Shown here piece by piece: positions 50,997 to 63,554 of a stretch of 64,000 nucleotides of DNA (within the stretch, counting starts at the first letter, position 1; every line of letters begins with the position of its first letter). Where the stretch lies: NCBI RefSeq assembly GCF_937616625.2, contig NC_065572.1, positions 69,562,653-69,626,652 on the forward strand, given 5' to 3'. The position numbers and the translations under genes were made by a program. Below the pieces are notes generated by a model. That model worked only from the letters and a program-made list of their open reading frames with translations. It was not told the DNA's origin and ran no database searches. Origin of the DNA: Mercurialis annua. Its lineage: Eukaryota; Streptophyta; Magnoliopsida; Malpighiales; Euphorbiaceae.

Positions 50997-51251
50997 TTTT
51001 TTTATTCATAAAAAAACTTGAACTTTTTATAAATTTGTCTATAAAAAGAGTATGTTAAGTTATGAATTTGTTATTTTTCAATAATTAATTGCAAAATACT
51101 TTTAAGAAATTTTTGAATTATATTATGATTTAATGGAGTTTTTTTTTTGAAAGAAAAATTTTGGTCTAAGTACACAAATTTCTTAAAATGAGCCTTTGTT
51201 TTTATTTACACCTCATAAAACTCTTTTATGCAAAAATCTCTTTAATTATTG

Positions 51252-51617
51252 AGCAAATTACTATGACACCCCTCACATTTGACATAATTCACAGTTTAGT
51301 CCCTCTTATTTGAAAATTGAACTATATAGCTCATCACTTTTGGTTTTGTCAACGATTTAATCCTTCCATCCATTTTGGATGTTAGTCAACGAAACTATAT
51401 GATCTCCCATTTTTATTTTTGTCAACGATTTCGTCCCTCATGTTTGATAATTAATTTACCCATAAGTCCCCTGACTTTGTTGACTAACACTAAAAATGGA
51501 TGGAGGGAATAAAATGTTGACGAAAGCAAAAGTGAGGGGCCACATAATTTAGTTTTCAAACAGGAGGGACTAAAGTGTGAATTATGACACATGTGAGGGG
51601 TTTCATAGTAATTTGCT
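51252..51617. mobile_element. Long-arm MITE, about 366 bp
   Basis: AGCAAATTACTATGACACCC and GGGTTTCATAGTAATTTGCT are inverted ends. The arms extend about 165 bp on each side and meet near ACCCATAAGTCCCC. No clear target duplication. Confidence 0.8.
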
Positions 51618-51992
51618 TTTAATTTTTCTAAATGTTTTTGTACTTCAATTTCTCAAATTCTGAGGGTGGGTTTCACTTTCCATTTTTTTATCCATATAAG
51701 GGACTAAAAATGCAATTTTTAAAAGTAAAAGAATTTGAGCGTGAGCAACTTTAAAATAGGGGCTTCTCGAATAAAAATAGTAAAGTAGAGGAATTTTAGG
51801 ATTGGTTTTACCTAATATTAATAATAATGAATCTTTATCTCTATATATGCTTACATAATTTACCTATTGAACCCAAGTAATTTTATTTTTCAATTTGCTT
51901 TTCAATTGGAATATTTAGTTTTAGTAAAATAATGCGCCCGATTAAAAGACAATAAAATCCTGTACATAAGAATGATGACACAAATTTATGTA
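51618..51992. other. Spacer
   Basis: AT-rich; nothing recognised. Confidence 0.35.
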
Positions 51993-52898
51993 GGTTTTTT
52001 TTTATATAAAATACAGAAAATCAGCTACATTTAATTTTTATACGGTCCAATCCAAATGTTTACTTTACGTATCTCATTTTTTTACTTTAATAACCTTTAC
52101 TTCAAATCCTTTTCTTTTATACTTTTTTTTTTATTTCTCTCAATCATGTTTCTCCTCCATGATTTTTGTTAGAGCTGTGAAAGAATATTTCCACGATTTC
52201 TGTTCCTTCTTCTCCGCGATTTTTTCTCCTTCTTCTACACGATCTCCATTATTCCATTTCAATTTTGACTCATTTTCTCCACGAACTTCTCCTCCATAAA
52301 ATCCTGTAAGTTCTTATTTTGTTTTTATAATTTTCAGGTTTTGTTGAGTTTTCGATACTTGTATTTGATTTATACTGTTTGTATGGTGTTCTGCATTGAT
52401 TTGTTGTTCTTGTTTTTTTTTTCTGAATTATGCCAGTCTAATTTTTAGAATTTTGTTTTTCATTTTTTTATAATCTGTTTGATTTCTTGCTTAATATGAT
52501 TTGAAATTAGTTTGTTTAATCTTATTAATTGTTGTTCGTTGATTGAAATCATGACTTAGATTTAAGTTTTAGTTTTTAATTTCAATGATTGTTGTTTAAT
52601 TGTTTTTTGTTAATTTGATTAATTTTTGAATTATTAGGTATTTTAATGTAGCTACTCTTTCGATTTTTGTGTAATTTATTTAATTTTTTACTTAATTTAT
52701 TTTAAAATTTTCTTGTTTAATTCTATTAACTGTGATTTTGTTGATTGAAATCATTACTTTGTTTAGTTAATTTTGTTTAACTTGTAGTGATTGTTTTCTG
52801 GTCTGTTATTGTATGTATTTTGTATCTTATTTTGTTCTATTTTTGAAAGACTTATTAATCTTTGTCTTTTCAATTGTTGACATGTTGATTGTAACAGT

Positions 52899-53137
52899 CA
52901 CTTAAGATTAGGTCAATCTATAGTTCTTTGAAGAAGAAACCTTATAGTGAACCTGAAAAGGATTTGGATGATGTCTTTATTAAGATATTTCATCTTTTCT
53001 ATTTTGTGAAATGGAATTGTATCGTACCCGAATTTGTCAAAGCTTGGTTAAGTATGAGAGATGGAAGACGAAAAATAATTACACAAGTGATGTTGAGGAA
53101 CTATGCAGCTGCGAAGAGAATTGAGGAAGCAAAATAA
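52899..53137 (+). CDS. Short unknown reading frame inside the TIR element
   Basis: An exon-like frame after the acceptor at about 52898 runs to a TAA at 53135. It contains KKKPYSEPEKDLDDVFIKIF and MRDGRRKIITQVMLRNYAAA, about 79 codons in all. The ATG at 52928 gives 69 residues. I do not recognise it. It may be a captured gene fragment or chance; expression is unproven. Confidence 0.3.
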
Positions 53138-54125
53138 TTTAAAATACATTGTTTTAATTTACGAAATATTGTGTTGGTTGTATGTATAATATTTTTTTTA
53201 TTTTTATATGTAAGGATGATTTTAATTTTTTATTTGAATTATTGCTGTTGTTTTTTCATATTGTTTTGAGTACTTATGCTGTGATAATTTCTTCATCTGG
53301 TTCATTTATTTTTTATTTTTTTTACTTTTATGTCAACTTGATATCAACAATTAAGGCTAATTTAGTTAAAATGTTTATAAAATGAGAATATTGATTGATT
53401 TAACTCAAAAACAATTAACATATTATCAAAAAGATGTCAATAGCTCATAAAGAAAACAATTTAAAACTAACTTTATTTCTTTCAATGATTGAAAAATCAA
53501 CATGTTATCAACAGTATATCAACAACATGTCAACATAAAATTGGAAATCAAAAAGAGCTGAAATACTTATCAACATAAAGTCAACAATAAATCAACAACG
53601 AATCAACAAGAATAAAATAAAACATATTAAAAAAAAAACTGTGACAATCAATAAAATATTAACAAAAAATCAACAACATGTCAACTTGATAATGCTAACA
53701 TATCATTATCCAGTCTCAGTTAAATTTTATTTTGTTTAGTTTATTTCACAGATAAAGTTATATAATTTGTCAATGTTTTTTTTTAAATAAATTTTTTAAA
53801 TGTTAAAATTAAGGAAATGCCAACTAATTATCAACATAAAATCAACAACACTGTAACATTATATTAATTCATCCATCATCAACAAATCGAGCGGCAGAAT
53901 AAGAAAAATACAGAAGTGCAACCAAACACAAAATAATGCAGAAATAACAAAAAATTATTTCATATAACCATAAATTTATATTACATAACATGAAATTAAT
54001 ATTATATTCCTGAAATATAATCTTTATATGTTTTTAATGGTGAAAAAACAGTAAAAAAATTGTAGATCTGAAAATAAAAAAGAAGAAGAAGAACAATGAA
54101 TAAATTGTAGATCTGAAATCAAATA

Positions 54126-54300
54126 GATGATGACGATGAGCAGAGAAGATGATGACGTTGACAAAGATGACAACAGAGACGATGATGAGAACGATGACGG
54201 AGGAGCGGAGGAACAGAGGACGACGAAGCGGAAGATGGCGGAGCAGAAACATGAGTACAAAGAGAGAAAATTGAGTTGGGAGAAAGAGAGAATTGAATGA
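54126..54300 (+). CDS. Small acidic reading frame, doubtful
   Basis: An ATG-initiated frame of 57 codons begins MMTMSREDDDVDKDDNRDDD and ends with a Lys/Glu-rich tail. The low-complexity GATGAT composition makes it compatible with a captured 5' coding end near the right side of the TIR element, or with chance. Confidence 0.2.
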
Positions 54301-54859
54301 TGAGCAGAGAGAAAATAAGTGAAATTATGATTTTTGTGCTATTAGAGTTGAATATATACAATCCGTATAAAAATAAGAAATGTCTCAGCGCATTGTAGTT
54401 TAGAAAACTGAAAATATAACCCGTATAAAAATAAGGGTTTTTTACACAAATCCCCTAAAAGTGCTAAGGTGTTTCACTTTTCCCCCACCATTTTGATTTT
54501 GGCAAAAATCTCTCAAAAAAAATAAAAAGTTTACAAAAATCCCGCATAACCCAAAATAAAAAAAATGAGACAATATTGTCCTTGATATTTGTCAACGTTT
54601 CATTGGTTTATGTTTGAATCAATCAAATGATGACACATGGCAAATGTGGATTTGATTAGACAAACTAACCAACCGCCACCGACCATCGGCCAAATTCCGG
54701 TCTGACCGGACGGACCACCGCGGTCAACGGCCGGACAACCACGGTCAACGGCCGGACCATCGCGGCTAACGTTGGTCAACGGCCGGACTACCGCGGTCAG
54801 CCCGCGGTCAACGGCAGTCAACTATAGTGGTGAGATTTTAAAAGAATTAAATAAAATAC

Positions 54860-54932
54860 AAATTTGCTAATATAGGAGTAGAACCCATGACCTCTCACTC
54901 TTTCTTCATGTGTCTAACCATCAAGGCAAGAC
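54860..54932 (-). other. tRNA-like (A box/B box) sequence in the left arm
   Basis: Minus strand: CTTGCCTTGATGGTTAGACA, then GAGAGGTCATGGGTTCTACTCC. TGGTTAGACAC resembles an A box and GGTTCTACTCC a B box. It aligns with the right-arm copy at 57108-57182. Confidence 0.5.
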
Positions 54933-55289
54933 ATGTTTGTTGTCTTTATTTACTCTTTAATATATATACATATACTCTTTAATGATGTATAAGAAAGCAT
55001 TTAAATTAAATATAAACATATTAAAATGGTTGATTATAAATAATATATTATTATAAAATACTAATAAAATATTATGCTTGTTAAAATTTAAATTAATTTA
55101 TTCTAATTAAATTAATACTATTGTAAATTAAATATTAACTTAAAGTAAATTAAGTTAAAATAAATTTATAAATTAATGTATTAAAAACACGATTAACTTA
55201 ATATCAACTCGATATAAACTCAAAATAAATTATATAAGTTAATTTAGTTGATATTAAGTTAGTTTTTAAAATTATAATAAATTACTAAA

Positions 55290-56770
55290 AAAATTGCTTT
55301 AAATTGACATGTAACCTTCATCAAGTTTACATTGAGTTGACATTAGGTTTACATTGAGTTGATATTAAATTACATTTCAAAACTAAAATAATTTACTTTT
55401 TCAGATTGACATTAAATTTATATTGAGTTGACATTAGATTTGCATTGCATTGACATGAGATTTACACTGAGTTGACATTAGGATTAAATTGAATTGATAT
55501 TAGGTTTACATTAAGTTGACATTGAGTCGTCATTAAGTTGATATTAAGTCGATGTTGAGTTAATATAAGTTGATTTTTAAAATTATAATAATTTACTAAA
55601 ATATTTACTTTGAATTGACATGTAGTTTACGTCAATTTTACATTGAGTTGATATTAGATTTACATTCACTTGAGATTGAGTCGACATTGAGTTGATATTA
55701 AGTTTAATTTATATTAAATTTACATTGAGTTGATATTAGGTTTATATTGAGTTGACATTGAGTCATCATTGAGTTTACATTGATTCGACGTTGAGTTGAC
55801 ATTAGGTTTATATTGGGCTGACATTGAGACATCATTGAATTTACATTGATTCGACGTTGAGTTGACATTAATTTACACAAATCATTGCGAAAAATCTTAA
55901 ATTATTTACTTTCAATATACAATTAGTTTTTTTTTAAAAGTATGAATTATAAAAAAATAATTTTACTATTATAATAAAAAATAATTTCATTTAAAATTTA
56001 TAATTATTTATCAAAATATTTATTTTGAGTTGATATTCAGTGAATATTAAATTTACATTAAGTTGACATAAATTTACATTAAGTTGACATAAATTTATAT
56101 TAAGTTCGCATTAAGTTTACTTTGAGTTTATATTGAGTTGACATTGAGTTCATGTTAAGTTTATATTCAGTTCATCTTAAGTTTATATTAAGTTGACATT
56201 GAGTCATCATTGAGATTGCATTGATTCGACGTTGAGTTGACATTAGGTTTATATTGGGTTGACATTGAGTCATCATTGAGTTTACATTAATTCGACGTTG
56301 AGTTGACATTAAATTTACATAAATCATTGCAAATTTTTTTAAATAATTTACTTTCAATATATAATTACTTTATTTTTAAAAGTAGAATTAAAAAAAAAAT
56401 AATTTTACTATTATAATAAAAAATAATTTCATTTAAAATTTATAATTATTTATCAAAATATTTACTTTGAGTTGATATTTAGAGAACATTAAATTTACAT
56501 TAAGTTGACATAAATTTATATTAAGTTCACATTAAGTTTACTTTGAGTTTATATCAAGTTGACATTGAATTCATGTTAAGTTTATATTCAGTTCATTTAT
56601 TTTAAATTTACTTTCGACTCATGTCAATAAAATCTTAGATAGTTTGCTTTTAAATTACTATTACTTTATTTGTCATTTTATAAATCATTTTAAATAGTAT
56701 AAATAATAAAGTTAACATTAAGTTGTCATTGAGTTGACATTAAGTCGTTATTAGGTTTATATTGAATTTT
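55290..56770. repeat. TTGACATTGAGTTTA-type satellite core
   Basis: Dozens of degenerate 11-15-bp units (GAGTTGACATTAGGTTTA, TACATTGAGTTGACATT) fill the core. A larger duplication of about 430 bp is superimposed (about 55895-56325 against 56325-56600), sharing ATAATTTCATTTAAAATTTA. Confidence 0.8.
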
Positions 56771-57107
56771 CGCACACCACTGGGTCCCACCACCACGTAT
56801 CCGACCATGACCACCTCGGGTCTGACCAACAAACCATTATATTTTTTAATTTTAACAAGTGAAATATTTTACTACTCTTACTCATGTATTAATAAAGAGT
56901 GTAAAATATAAATATATGTATATTTTATATTTTTACTGTGTAAATATTTATTAAATAAATTAAATTAGACTAATTTAATAGTAAATTTAATTTAAATTGA
57001 TATTTAGTTTATATTTAATTTACACTATAAAAATATTTTCATTCTAATAAATTTATAATCAGATGTATATAATATATATATACATTATAGAGCAAATGTT
57101 GACAGTA

Positions 57108-57182
57108 ATAAGCCTTTACCTTAATGGCAAAGCACTTGGTCATTCTTGTAAGAGGTCAAGGATTCAAATCCCCTTAACTCCA
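57108..57182 (+). other. tRNA-like (A box/B box) sequence in the right arm
   Basis: Plus strand: CTTTACCTTAATGGCAAAGC, then GAGGTCAAGGATTCAAATCC. The A-box-like TGGCAAAGCAC and B-box-like GGATTCAAATCC are spaced like a tRNA gene. No complete tRNA cloverleaf is evident. Confidence 0.5.
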
Positions 57183-57628
57183 ATATGATGTTTTATTTAA
57201 TTTTTAATTATTTAACAAGTATTGGTCCAACTATTAAAAATGGTCAGACCACCAACTATTGGTGGTCCGACCGGCTTAACCAGCGGTGGTCTGGCCGTTG
57301 ACCGGCGTTGACCGCGGTGGTCTGGCCGTTGACCGGCGTTGACCGCGGTGGTCTGACTGTTGACCGCGGTGGTCCGGCCAACAATGGTCCGGCCGATGAT
57401 AGTTCGGTTAGAAATGGTTCGATTTATGTAAAATTAGGAGAAATTATTGAGTGTATAAACACAATAGGTAAAATACACTATATGGACAAAATAGTAATGA
57501 AAACTATTAAATGGTAGATATAAAAAAGATGTTTTAAAATTGGAGAATTTTTTTAAAAAAAAAAGTTGAGTCATTAACATAAATTTTTGAAATTTTGGGG
57601 GATTCCATGTAATTTTCTCTAAAAATAA

Positions 57629-58679
57629 TGATTTAGGCAAAGTAGGTTAAAGTGTCTTTTCCTATCCATCACCTGAATAGAATCAGCCCATTTATGTAAA
57701 GCTAATACTGGAATCCTGATTTTGCCAAAAGGACTTTGCTGGGTCCAATAACTCTGCAACTGCTAAAAGGAAAAAGTTAAAAAACACCTAATTTTCATTA
57801 AAATAATTTTATAAATACTCATGCTTTTTTTTATTTGAGACAACATTCATAAAACAAAATAAATTGTACCTAATATTCGATTTAATAAAAATATTAAACT
57901 AACATTTATTATTTCTCTGTTTTTTATATTTCGATCTATTTAATCAGTAAATCCTAAACTTTAAACCCCAAACCATAATAAATCCCAAACTTTATACCCT
58001 AAATTATTCTAAACCCTAAATTCTAAATCTTAAATCCTAAACCATGCTAAATCCTACACTTTAAACCCTAAATCTGTGCTAATCCCTAAATTCTAAATCA
58101 TGCTAAACCCTAGATCATATAATTCTTAAATCCTAAATTCTACCATACTAAACTATGTTAAATTCTAAACCTTAAATTTGAAATCCTAACCCTAATATCT
58201 TAAACCCTAAATTCTAAAATTCTAAACTCTAATTTTTAAACTCTAAAAAAATATAGGTCAAATGTTGGATGAAATAAAAAAATATAGTCAAATAGTGGAT
58301 GAAATAAAAAAATAAGGTAAGTGTTGGATGAGATAAAAAGGTAGAATTAAGTATTGGATGAAATAAAGAAAATAGAATCAAGTGTTAGATGAAATAAAAA
58401 GATGAGGTAAAGTGTTGAAATAAAAAAAAAAGTGCTCAAATATTTTTGGGATTACTTTTGATAACAAAGTGCTGAGTGTAATTTCCTCTTAATTAATTGG
58501 ATAGAAAAAATCTTAATTGTTAATCCCATGAGAATGGATTAGGGATTAGGAAATTTTAGAGTTGATTTATTAATCGCTAATTTGTTCATTAATCATGTTT
58601 AGTGCCAAGAGAGTGGGTTAGACTTGGTTAGTTGGTTTGTTTGCGGTTTTGTAGCTCTTTAAAACTCGAGAGAGCGACA
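57629..58679. repeat. Repeat region: telomere-like CCCTAAA array and a GTTGGATGAAATAAAAA array
   Basis: From about 57945 to 58250 the sequence is a degenerate run of TAAACCCTAAA, TAAATCCTAAA and TAAATTCTAAA units. From about 58250 to 58430 it is a run of GTGTTGGATGAAATAAAAAA units of about 33 bp. The GGAAAAAG (57770) and AATTTCC (about 58480) ends may be inverted termini of one host element. A 34-codon open stretch on the minus strand at about 57657-57760 is not identifiable. Confidence 0.65.
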
Positions 58680-58997
58680 GTAATATTTTAGAAACCATCA
58701 ATACGACTAGTTTTAAACTTGAAAACTCGTTTATTTCTAACTTTCCAAAAAGACCAATTGATGAAGAACCAAATAGAATTCCAGAGAGTCCTGTATTTTT
58801 TCCTGCAAAGGCTAGACCCGTGACCGTAGAAAATCTCTAAAGAAGAAGGAGAAACCCAAATGTTATTGCTCATATTCATAACCTGTGACCAAGTTCGCCA
58901 CGCAAAAGAACAATGAAGCAGAATATGAACAGTAGTCTCCTCCTGCAAACAAAGTAAGCAACCACTATTTTCCTCTAAAATAATGCATCTTCGAACA

Positions 58998-61900
58998 TGT
59001 CACGACCCAATTTCATGAATCGTGACTGGCGCTAGGGTATGGGTATGGTCGTACCAAAACCCGTAGCAAGCCTTGCGGAAAACAATCAAACATATAAACC
59101 TCAGAACATTGCTTGGGGGCAACCGAGACTACAACCTAAATCTAGCAATTTATATCACAGTTCTAATATAAATAACTTAATATCTGAAATGGTCAACAAC
59201 ATGCCTTAAATATAATAATTAAATAATTCAGAGTAAACATGCCAATAATAAATAATCGGACAAACCGACAATCCCAATGTGCAATAACCAAAGTAATATA
59301 TAAACTAGTTCTACTGCGGTCTAAGAATTCGAAAACAGTAACTAGTTTAAATAACATAAAACCTCCGAGGAATCAAAAGAATCGGAGTGGACCAGCTTTC
59401 AAATCATAAACCTGGAAAATTTGGGAAAACAACGGGGTCAAATATACTGAGATGAGCTCTGTTAGCAATTTTACTCGCTAACTTGTAGTAACTCGACATG
59501 TCGAGTATCGATCCTACGGAGACAAGAGGTTTAAAGTGAACGAACACGGATTTTGAAATTCAATTCGGAAAGCAAACGAGCAATTGGATTTATATTAATA
59601 ACTTCAGAACTTAATCACACATTAAACAAACAATTAAACTACCAAACAAACAAGTTATAAACTAAGCAAACAGTTTATAAACAAAACGATCAAAAACTAA
59701 ACGGTTTTAACAAATAGGTAAAAGGCGCTTAGAGGTTGCTAATTAGGTTTGAAAACGTTCCTAAGCAACCGGGGTTGATCGAGTAACTGGTTCGGGTTAA
59801 GTCTTTCTAAAATGCCTAATCCGCTCTCTCGAGTCCGCAATTAGAACTAATTGTAATTAAATTAATACACCGAAATCTAAATCGCTCTCGCGTAATTAGA
59901 TTTCGATTTAACTAATTTAATCCAATCACGAAGCTACCTATAACCAATTAAGTTCTAAACCACTCTCGCGTGATTAAGCCCTAATTAAGTGATTTGCCAA
60001 TTCCGGGTAATTAAATGACTCTTACCTAATTAATTAATCTTTTAAACCTAAGATTAGGAGATCAATCTATCCTAGGCATTAAGCATACAAATCACTACAA
60101 ACCCTTAAACACAATCAAATCCTAATCAACTAATCACAATCAAACTTCATTAACAACCTCTAAATAAGGGGGTTTAGCTACTAGTTACTAACTACTAACA
60201 TGATATTAATTAACAAATAAGAACTAAAAGTAAACATTGTGTAAGAAGCAATTACCTTGTAAATAGAAGAAACCCAAAACATTAAATAGATAATGAAGAA
60301 TAACCAAGATGAAAAGAACAATAATCTTCTATTAATTAAATACTTCAATCCACAATAAAGCTTGAAATATAATCCAAGAACAAGAGTAATTTGAAAATCT
60401 GAAAGTAGTAAAATAAGATGGGGGCTACAAAATCTAAAATGAGTGCATAACCCTAAAAAGGAAATAAAGGGGTCCTTTTATAGTTTAAGGACAACAAGGG
60501 TATAAAATTATATCCTAGTACAAGTCTAAAATAAGCCACCAATAAAAATAGACCAAGGAGATGTCCATATATGTCATTTTAGCTTTCTACCACGTTTTTT
60601 TATTAAAAATGCGTTTTTGTCACAAGTTGGCTTGTTCCGTCCGAAATGGCCTTAAAATGAAGACTTCTGGACATGTTCGGACCTTGTCTCGTCCGAAACA
60701 ACCCTTGTTTCGTCCGAGACAAGGGTGTTTGGGGAGTGTTGAGACACCAAATCTACTGCACAATCACTGATTTCAAAATTTCATAACTCCATGTAAAAAA
60801 CTCCAAATGAGATGATTCTTAAACCCTTGGAAAGCTTAGGATGTCTACTTCAACTCTTATGAAGAACACAATTTCATTGGGAGCTTATAAATGGTCCAAA
60901 TTCATCAATTAGTGAAGAGAGGTTATATTCTCAAGTATGCAAACCGAAACTCATCGATTCCATGCACATAACCTGAAATACTCAAACAAAACAATAAGAC
61001 CCAAGATAGCTCAATTATATTAATAAAAGCACATTAAAAAGACCAAAACCGACATAGAAAATAGGAGTATTTCTACTCCTATCAATTTCGCAATACTATT
61101 TACATTTATTAAGTTTAAAACTCTTAAATCAAAACATTTTATACTAATATAGTATGATTATGGAAAGCAGTATTGAAATGATCCCTGCGTAAGCATGACA
61201 TAGCATACTGATAAACTCAGAGTAGACGGAAACATATCTGCGTCATATACCAGCGTAAGTAAGACATTTGTCTGCCGATCGCAGAGTACTTACCGGTGTA
61301 CACAGTCTCGATACAAGCCTATCGAGTAGCTTGTTTCAATCTAGATCCATAATCGCTTAAAACAGTTCAAAAGCATTTATAATACTAAAATAAATTGCGG
61401 TACTTAATAAAGCGGTAAATAGCACTACAAACTCACTGTTTGCTAAGTGAATTTTGGAAAACAGCTAACCCTGCGTAGACTCCGAAGCACGAGCAGTCGA
61501 CGGGTCTAAAACAATACATAAGTTAAAATCCGAACAACCCCTAACTCTAAGATCACTAGACACCACATAGGACAAGTATCTTAACACAACCAAAGGACAA
61601 CATTCAAAACACAGTAAGCCCAAAGCCAAAGTACATTACATATCCAACCAATACAATAACTAGTTAAGGTTAGGTGAGTTCTCGTTTTAAAAACAATCCA
61701 GAGTAATATAATTCAAACAACACCTTTCGATATCCAAGAAATCCCAGAGTAATGTGTTAGCCATATATCAACTATATGCTTAACACAACATGTCGGGCGA
61801 CACAAGTCTAATCCGACCCAACCAGAGTAAAATCCAAAGTTAAATCCATTAAAACCAAACCAATGTATTTGAAAACAAAGAACTCACTATAAGATCAACC

Positions 61901-63554
61901 CAACACAAGTCAAAACCATAACAACAAAATATAGCAATATTGCCAACACTTGGTCACTTTCACCCGGAGTTCATACATCTCAAATAAACACCTTAAGTGT
62001 AACTAAACATGATTTCAATCATTTTAAATTAACTAAACTCAGATCTGATGTATATATTTAAAATAGCCTTAAATTCCTGTAAGAATATCCACAATTCAAA
62101 TGCCAAGACAATCATCGATTATCAAGACAATCCAAGGTAAACTAACATCTTTTATAAGTTCAAATCATTTTCAAAACATATTTTCCAGCCTTTAATAACT
62201 TGGTTTAAATCAAAATTAAGCCAAAACACTCAAATAATCAAGTAAAATTGCCTAAACTAGCCAAACGATTCAAAACCAACAATCGATGAAACAAAGTATG
62301 TTACTACTGATTTAAAACCTTTAAAACATCACTTAGAATATATTATATCAGTAGATATAGAATTTGAAAATCATATTGTATTCGTAACGTTCAATTTTCT
62401 TAAATCGCCATTTTCTTAAATCGTAGAATTTTTACAAACTAAACAAATTTCAATTCTCATTTACAAATAATTTTTTATATATCAGTAGCTATTGATATAA
62501 GAGCACCTAATAATCAATCAATTTGGATTCAACCATTTAAATAATTCATTAAACGAATCCAATTCGCATAAGTCTAGAAATCGCCTAATCATTGTTTAAT
62601 TACACCAATTCGTTATTGAATCATGTCAAACTCTTTCCAAAAATTTAACATCAGATTATATATGTATAACCCATCATTTAATCATATAAGATTAGTAACT
62701 TAAACATAGTATATTAATAACAACAATTCAATCCATCAAAATCCTATATTATTCATTTCTAGGCAAAATCACACAACAACGAATCCATAAATCAATTAGG
62801 AGTAAAAACATTACCTAAGAATGATGAACAAGATAATAATTGATGTATTAACCCAAGGATCAAAGGGCTGGACCGAAATCAATTGGATCTACAAGTCACC
62901 AACGAAGAACACAACGTAGAAATCGCGTAGATCTTACGAGTATGATGAAAAATAAAGTTTTTAGTGTAATGAATCGCATCCGGACTTGTTAGAACAAAGG
63001 AAATGTGTATTTTCTATGAAGATATTCTTTTTAGGGTTTGTGGAAAGGAAAATGGGGCTGCTCGCATGAAAATAAGGGTCTATTTATAGACTTATGCGGG
63101 CTTTATATGAGCTTTGATAAAAGCTACGGTTTAATTATCATTTTGAGAGTTAGAAGTATCCAAACGACGTGATAATTGTACTCATGCTAGAAAAAACTCT
63201 TATGAACAACAGATCAAAAAATGGGCCTGATTCGACATTTCAATTGGGAGATATTAACGTTTTACTAAAACAGGGCGGTTCTAGAAAACATGCGGATACT
63301 ATTTTGATAAATACCCGAAAATAAATTGAATTAACATCAAACACATACAAGACCATGGGATACATATAAGACACTCAAAAAGACACTACCAAGGTATCAC
63401 AAGTGTTACTTCTAACATATAACCATTCAGAATCAAGTTCGAAACATAACAAGAAAAATGTTGAAATGCAAAATAATAACGAATGCAAGAAAACAACCAA
63501 TTTGTAACGGATAACCAAACTGACAAATCAAGTTTGAAAACACGGGGTATTACA
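58998..63554 (+). mobile_element. Solo LTR of a Ty3-type retrotransposon (Tekay/Del-like ends), 4,557 bp including a nested insertion
   Basis: It starts TGTCACGACCCAATTTC and ends GGGGTATTACA, with TG...CA termini. It is flanked by the perfect 5-bp duplication GAACA (58993-58997 and 63555-63559). TGTCACGACCC starts are typical of long Tekay-type chromovirus LTRs. No gag-pol domain or second LTR is present, so it is read as a solo LTR. Orientation is by terminal resemblance only. Confidence 0.8.
59460..61083. mobile_element. LTR-like insertion nested in the solo LTR, about 1.6 kb
   Basis: The composition changes sharply between TGTTAGCAATTTTACTCGC (59460) and TACTCCTATCA (61083). TG...CA ends are present on either strand reading, and a palindrome GGAGTATTTCTACTCC sits at the right end. 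The interior has CTCTCGCGTAATTA/CTCTCGCGTGATTA-type repeats and ACATGTCGAGTATCGATCC. AATTT on both sides near the junctions is an alternative duplication. No coding domains, so identity is open. Confidence 0.5.

Larger units (their letters stand above)
51993..54420. mobile_element. Probable TIR element with captured gene-like exons (Pack-MULE-like)
   Basis: The subterminal sequence AGCTACATTTAATTTTTATACGG (about 52030) is inverted near 54362 (CCGTATAAAAATAAGAAATG). Inside are a pyrimidine-rich leader with a donor (AAATCCT|GTAAGT at about 52305), an acceptor (TTGTAACAG at about 52898) and an open exon to 53137. A region rich in ATCAACAACATGTCAACA repeats (53400-53880) follows. Boundaries are approximate and no target duplication was found. 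Confidence 0.45.
54435..57619. mobile_element. Mutator-type foldback element, 3,185 bp, with tRNA-like arms and satellite core
   Basis: A perfect 9-bp target repeat TAAAAATAA lies at 54426-54434 and 57620-57628. The outer ends (TTTACACAAATCCCCTAAAA against GGGGATTCCATGTAATTTTC) are inverted. Next come GC-rich blocks of GGTCAACGGCCGGAC (54660-54830) and their complement GGTCTGGCCGTTGACC (57240-57400). Each arm then carries a tRNA-like A/B-box sequence pointing outward from the core, and the core is a degenerate satellite. No transposase is seen. Confidence 0.8.

Noticed and set aside
54024..54361. Several overlapping minus-strand frames rich in Ser
   Set aside because: Complement of a GATGAT-type low-complexity tract; no splice support or family resemblance.
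57108..57182. A functional tRNA gene
   Set aside because: The A and B boxes are imperfect, no full cloverleaf or anticodon stem is evident, and a mirrored copy lies in the other transposon arm.
61300..63400. Host gene in the right part of the window
   Set aside because: Only short frames with many stops; the interval is inside the solo LTR.
58998..63554. A full LTR retrotransposon with coding region
   Set aside because: No gag, protease, reverse transcriptase or integrase motif is seen and there is no second LTR; a solo LTR with a nested insertion fits better.
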